Shown piece after piece: positions 5,535-7,008 of a stretch of 7,008 nt of DNA (the stretch's first letter is position 1; the number at the start of each line of letters is the position of its first letter). Below the pieces are notes generated by a model. It was given only the letters and a program-made list of their open reading frames with translations. It had not been told where the DNA came from and searched no databases. Both the position numbers and the translations under genes were made by a program. Source of the stretch: an uncultured Lachnospiraceae bacterium. Lineage in GTDB: Bacteria; Bacillota; Clostridia; Lachnospirales; Lachnospiraceae. The DNA is taken from assembly GCA_910578555.1 (NCBI GenBank), contig CAJTPS010000045.1:1-7008 (forward strand), given 5' to 3'.

Positions 5535-5999
5535 CTACCTTCCCCGTCGGTTATTCTGAATTACTTTCACAATCAGCAGCACCGCCAGCACAATAATGAT
5601 AACCGGCGCAAAGAAAGAAAGCAGCGAAAACACCAGGCCGATCACCACCAGTACCACCACTGTGACAATCAGCATGACAAGCCATCCCGGAAGTACAAAG
5701 CTTCTTGCCGTCGGCACATCATTTTCCGCCCGTCGCTCCTGTCTGTCATCCGCCACTTCCTCATCATATTGTCTATTTGATCCGTAACTTATTCCGGCAT
5801 GCTTGTTTGCCTCAATAATGCTCTTGGCGAGCAGTCTGGGGTCTCCCAGGCTGTCAAGCACCTCTCCCTCGCTTCTGCCTCTGCGGACCTCAGAATCAAT
5901 ATAATCCTGATAGTATCTTACATTCTCCGCCACCTGCCCGCTGGAAATCCCTGCTGCAAGGGCACGCCGCAGCCTTTCAATAAACTCTGTCCTGTTCAT
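5535..5999 (-). CDS. HAAS/DUF1700-type membrane protein
   Basis: A 154-residue protein. Residues 1-65 form the helical HAAS/DUF1700 module: MNRTEFIERLRRAL, a segment with YYQDYIDSE (29-37), then the conserved turn EVLDSLGDPRLLAKSII (46-62). Residues 66-100 are a polar linker. Residues 103-147 form two closely spaced hydrophobic helices (about 103-126 and 128-147) ending in the basic tail NNRRGR. In Firmicutes such proteins are often encoded next to PadR-type regulators and putative adhesin (DUF4097) proteins and are thought to act in envelope-stress signalling. No PadR gene is adjacent here; its partner is the small protein upstream, 28 bases away. The RBS is weak (AGAGAAAG), suggesting lower translation than its neighbour. 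Family call is good, function uncertain. Confidence 0.82.
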   Translation of the reverse strand: MNRTEFIERLRRALAAGISSGQVAENVRYYQDYIDSEVRRGRSEGEVLDSLGDPRLLAKSIIEANKHAGISYGSNRQYDEEVADDRQERRAENDVPTARSFVLPGWLVMLIVTVVVLVVIGLVFSLLSFFAPVIIIVLAVLLIVKVIQNNRRGR

Positions 6000-6027
6000 A
6001 ATCTTTCTCTATACTTTCTTCTGTTAT

Positions 6028-6414
6028 CTATATTTTATCCATCCCCGCGCCTCTGTCTAATTTCCCGAGACAGCTGTCAGGATTCTTCTTCATCTGTGCC
6101 AGCATCAGGAGCGCCTGAAGCAACATTTGCTCTTTATTACAGTATGCCGTATGCTTTCCGGAATCTCCACGGAGGTTATACTGCTCCAGCTGCCATACAT
6201 ACAGATCTGTCAGTGAATATCCCCGTACCTTTACCAGATCACCGGGCACATGATGCTCCAGATAATAGACGAACTCTTCATATAATTGTCTGTCATGCAA
6301 TAGTTCCTGCCAGAGTTCGTCGCACCAATCGTCGTCCTTTCCGGCGTAATCACATAGACGTCTCAGACCGTCATATACCCTGAGAAGGGCATTATCATAT
6401 ATCATATTTGACAT
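6028..6414 (-). CDS. Small conserved soluble protein, unknown function
   Basis: A 128-residue, mostly helical protein with no signal or membrane segment. Recognisable blocks are YDGLRRLCDYAGKDDDWCDELW (14-35), FVYYLEHH (48-55), GYSLTDLYVWQLEQYNL (65-81), and a C-terminal half with YCNKEQMLLQALLMLAQM (91-108) ending RGAGMDKI. I have the impression that similar proteins are conserved in Lachnospiraceae, but know no function; this should be checked. Four Cys (21, 31, 92, 115) do not form a metal motif. The ATG at 6414 has AGGAG six bases upstream; the open frame extends 16 codons further to an ATG at 6462 that would place this RBS inside the gene. First gene of a two-gene unit with the DUF1700 protein. 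Confidence 0.8.
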   Translation of the reverse strand: MSNMIYDNALLRVYDGLRRLCDYAGKDDDWCDELWQELLHDRQLYEEFVYYLEHHVPGDLVKVRGYSLTDLYVWQLEQYNLRGDSGKHTAYCNKEQMLLQALLMLAQMKKNPDSCLGKLDRGAGMDKI

Positions 6415-6495
6415 TGTAATCTCCTGCCCTGTCAAACAGCAATCTGACTGATCCGTCTGCACGCAGCCGCTTCATCCTCTTGCTGATTCTACCAT

Positions 6496-6541
6496 CCCGC
6501 AATGCAGTCTCGACTGCACTCCGCTTCGTCTCGCTCGCGGG
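6496..6541 (-). repeat. GC-rich nested hairpin in the leader of the 6414 gene
   Basis: On the minus strand CCCGC (6537-6541) pairs with GCGGG (6496-6500), enclosing a perfect hairpin TGCAGT-CGAG-ACTGCA (6503-6518). The intervening GAGCGAGACGAAGCGGAG is purine-rich, GC-rich and unlike the AT-rich surroundings. It looks like a dispersed intergenic repeat unit or a structured leader. It lies about 80 bases before the start of the small soluble protein gene. Confidence 0.5.
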
Positions 6542-6634
6542 CTTTCGCGTATATCTTAACACAATATCTTCCAATTTACTATTGCATCAATCTTAATTTT
6601 TTATGTACAGTTCAGCCATGCAGAATTGATTGTA

Positions 6635-6673
6635 CAATTTGTACGTGGGAACTTGCTCACTAAGGACAAATTG
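6635..6673. repeat. Two-tier imperfect hairpin
   Basis: CAATTTGT (6635-6642) is complementary to ACAAATTG (6666-6673). Inside, GTGGG (6645-6649) can pair with CTCAC (6656-6660, one G-U on the plus-strand RNA) around the loop AACTTG. It overlaps a perfect 10-bp palindrome, ATTGTACAAT (6629-6638). It could be an operator or an RNA structure; the strand is not determined. Confidence 0.35.
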
Positions 6674-6709
6674 CACAGTCTATTCTATAGGGCGGACGCC
6701 CGATATGAA

Positions 6710-6767
6710 ATAAGTCACCAGCCAATTAGTGATATGATCAAGCAAAATGTATATTCTGGTGACTTAT
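6710..6767. repeat. Perfect 12-bp inverted repeat with 34-base spacer
   Basis: ATAAGTCACCAG (6710-6721) and CTGGTGACTTAT (6756-6767) are exact complements. The trinucleotide GAA sits directly outside each arm in the same orientation (6707-6709 and 6768-6770 region), as a short target duplication would. The 34-base interior is AT-rich with a small TGAT-ATG-ATCA hairpin. Too short for an IS; a minimal MITE-like remnant, a regulatory cruciform or a chance structure are all possible. Confidence 0.5.
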
Positions 6768-6796
6768 GAATAGCATGGCCAAACTTTTACCTATGC

Positions 6797-6837
6797 ACAG
6801 AGGGAGAGCGCGCCCAAACGGCACTCTCTCCCTCTGT
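6797..6837 (-). terminator. Long GC-rich hairpin downstream of the permease gene
   Basis: ACAGAGGGAGAG (6797-6808) and CTCTCCCTCTGT (6826-6837) form a perfect 12-bp stem. On the minus strand it continues after one A-G mismatch with four more pairs (GTGC/GCGC, one wobble) to a seven-base loop. It lies 47 bases past the permease stop. There is no T tract after it on either strand, so it may act mainly as a 3'-end stabiliser; the position still suggests the end of the transporter operon. Confidence 0.6.
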
Positions 6838-6884
6838 AACTATCTCCCCAATATAATATATAGCTGATATATTCTGTCTGCTTT

Positions 6885-7008
6885 CTACTCCTTCACACCA
6901 CCCAGTGCAACACCGGCAATGATGTACTTCGATAACAGGAAATATACGATGAAGATCGGCATGATCGTTACCACCAGTCCCACATAAATGATACCGTGGT
7001 CTGAACGG
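6885..7008 (-). CDS. Carbohydrate ABC transporter permease, MalG/UgpE-type, C-terminal fragment
   Basis: The last 40 codons and stop of a gene whose 5' part lies beyond the right edge. The reading gives RSDHGIIYVGLVVTIMPIFI, then VYFLLSKYIIAGVALGGVKE. This is the hallmark C-terminus of the second permease of CUT1-type sugar ABC importers: a final transmembrane helix, the P-I-FIVYFLLSKYI motif, then the short cytoplasmic tail G-ALGGVKE. It transports sugars across the membrane with a partner permease, a binding lipoprotein and an ATPase presumably encoded further right. The substrate cannot be inferred from this fragment. As the last gene before the hairpin at 6797-6837 it probably ends its operon. 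Confidence 0.9.
   Translation of the reverse strand, partial: RSDHGIIYVGLVVTIMPIFIVYFLLSKYIIAGVALGGVKE

Larger units (their letters stand above)
6415..6884. other. 470-base gene-free region rich in inverted repeats
   Basis: Besides the separate structures listed below I see no gene. The promoter for the 6414 gene should lie at about 6545-6600; the best pieces on the minus strand are TTGATG followed after 16 bases by GATATT, and an extended -10 (TGTTAAGAT), neither convincing. A minus-strand 28-codon frame ends at 6593-6595, and a 33-codon plus-strand frame starts at 6768; neither has an RBS. The mix of structured and unexplained bases could be degenerate mobile DNA. Confidence 0.4.

Noticed and set aside
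5799..6383. 194-codon plus-strand open frame
   Set aside because: It is antisense to the DUF1700 and 6414 genes and lacks an RBS. The translation is rich in Pro, His and Cys without any domain, while the minus-strand frames show clear families or an RBS.
6768..6869. 33-codon plus-strand frame beginning MNSMAKLLPMH
   Set aside because: It has no RBS, overlaps the inverted repeat and the hairpin at 6797-6837, and shows no recognisable domain.

Overview
The window reads as chromosomal DNA of a low-to-mid GC Gram-positive anaerobe, most likely a Lachnospiraceae (Clostridium cluster XIVa) relative. The reasons are strong AGGAG/GGAGG ribosome binding sites, TTGACA/TATAAT promoters, a single-membrane lipoprotein signal, and protein types common in that family (THUMP methyltransferase, membrane-anchored Amidase_3-like protein, HAAS/DUF1700 protein, MalG-type sugar permease). 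The taxonomic call is an inference from gene style, not a database match. Every convincing protein gene is on the minus strand. The only convincing plus-strand transcript is a candidate small RNA.

Reading in the direction of minus-strand transcription (right to left): the right edge carries the C-terminus of a carbohydrate ABC transporter permease (6885-7008), followed by a strong hairpin (6797-6837). A 470-base gene-free stretch (6415-6884) holds three separate inverted-repeat structures. Then come a two-gene unit of a small conserved soluble protein (6028-6414) and a HAAS/DUF1700-type two-helix membrane protein (5535-5999). A second gene-free stretch (5023-5534) contains a plus-strand unit with a perfect -10, a predicted start exactly at the foot of a 12-bp hairpin, an AU hairpin, exposed C-rich segments and a textbook terminator. 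This is a candidate small RNA of about 100 nt (5303-5404), with two copies of an 11-bp repeat centred on a TAGTACTA palindrome upstream of it. Next is a 52-residue Asn/Gln-rich microprotein gene (4864-5022) with its own RBS and terminator.

The left half has a tightly packed operon with 3-base gaps: lipoprotein (3695-4618), THUMP-domain rRNA methyltransferase (2543-3691), and a membrane-anchored Amidase_3-fold protein (1466-2539). All four expected metal or catalytic positions of the last protein appear to be substituted. An AT-rich hairpin ends this unit. It is followed by the rdgB-type nucleotide-pool cleaner (703-1326) and a YfcE/MJ0936-type phosphoesterase (186-665), then a consensus promoter driving tRNA-Pro(UGG), cut by the left edge.

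The most interesting items are the candidate sRNA with its upstream repeats, the apparently dead amidase, and the low-complexity microprotein. The rest is ordinary housekeeping and accessory chromosome. I see no CRISPR array, intact mobile element or defence system.
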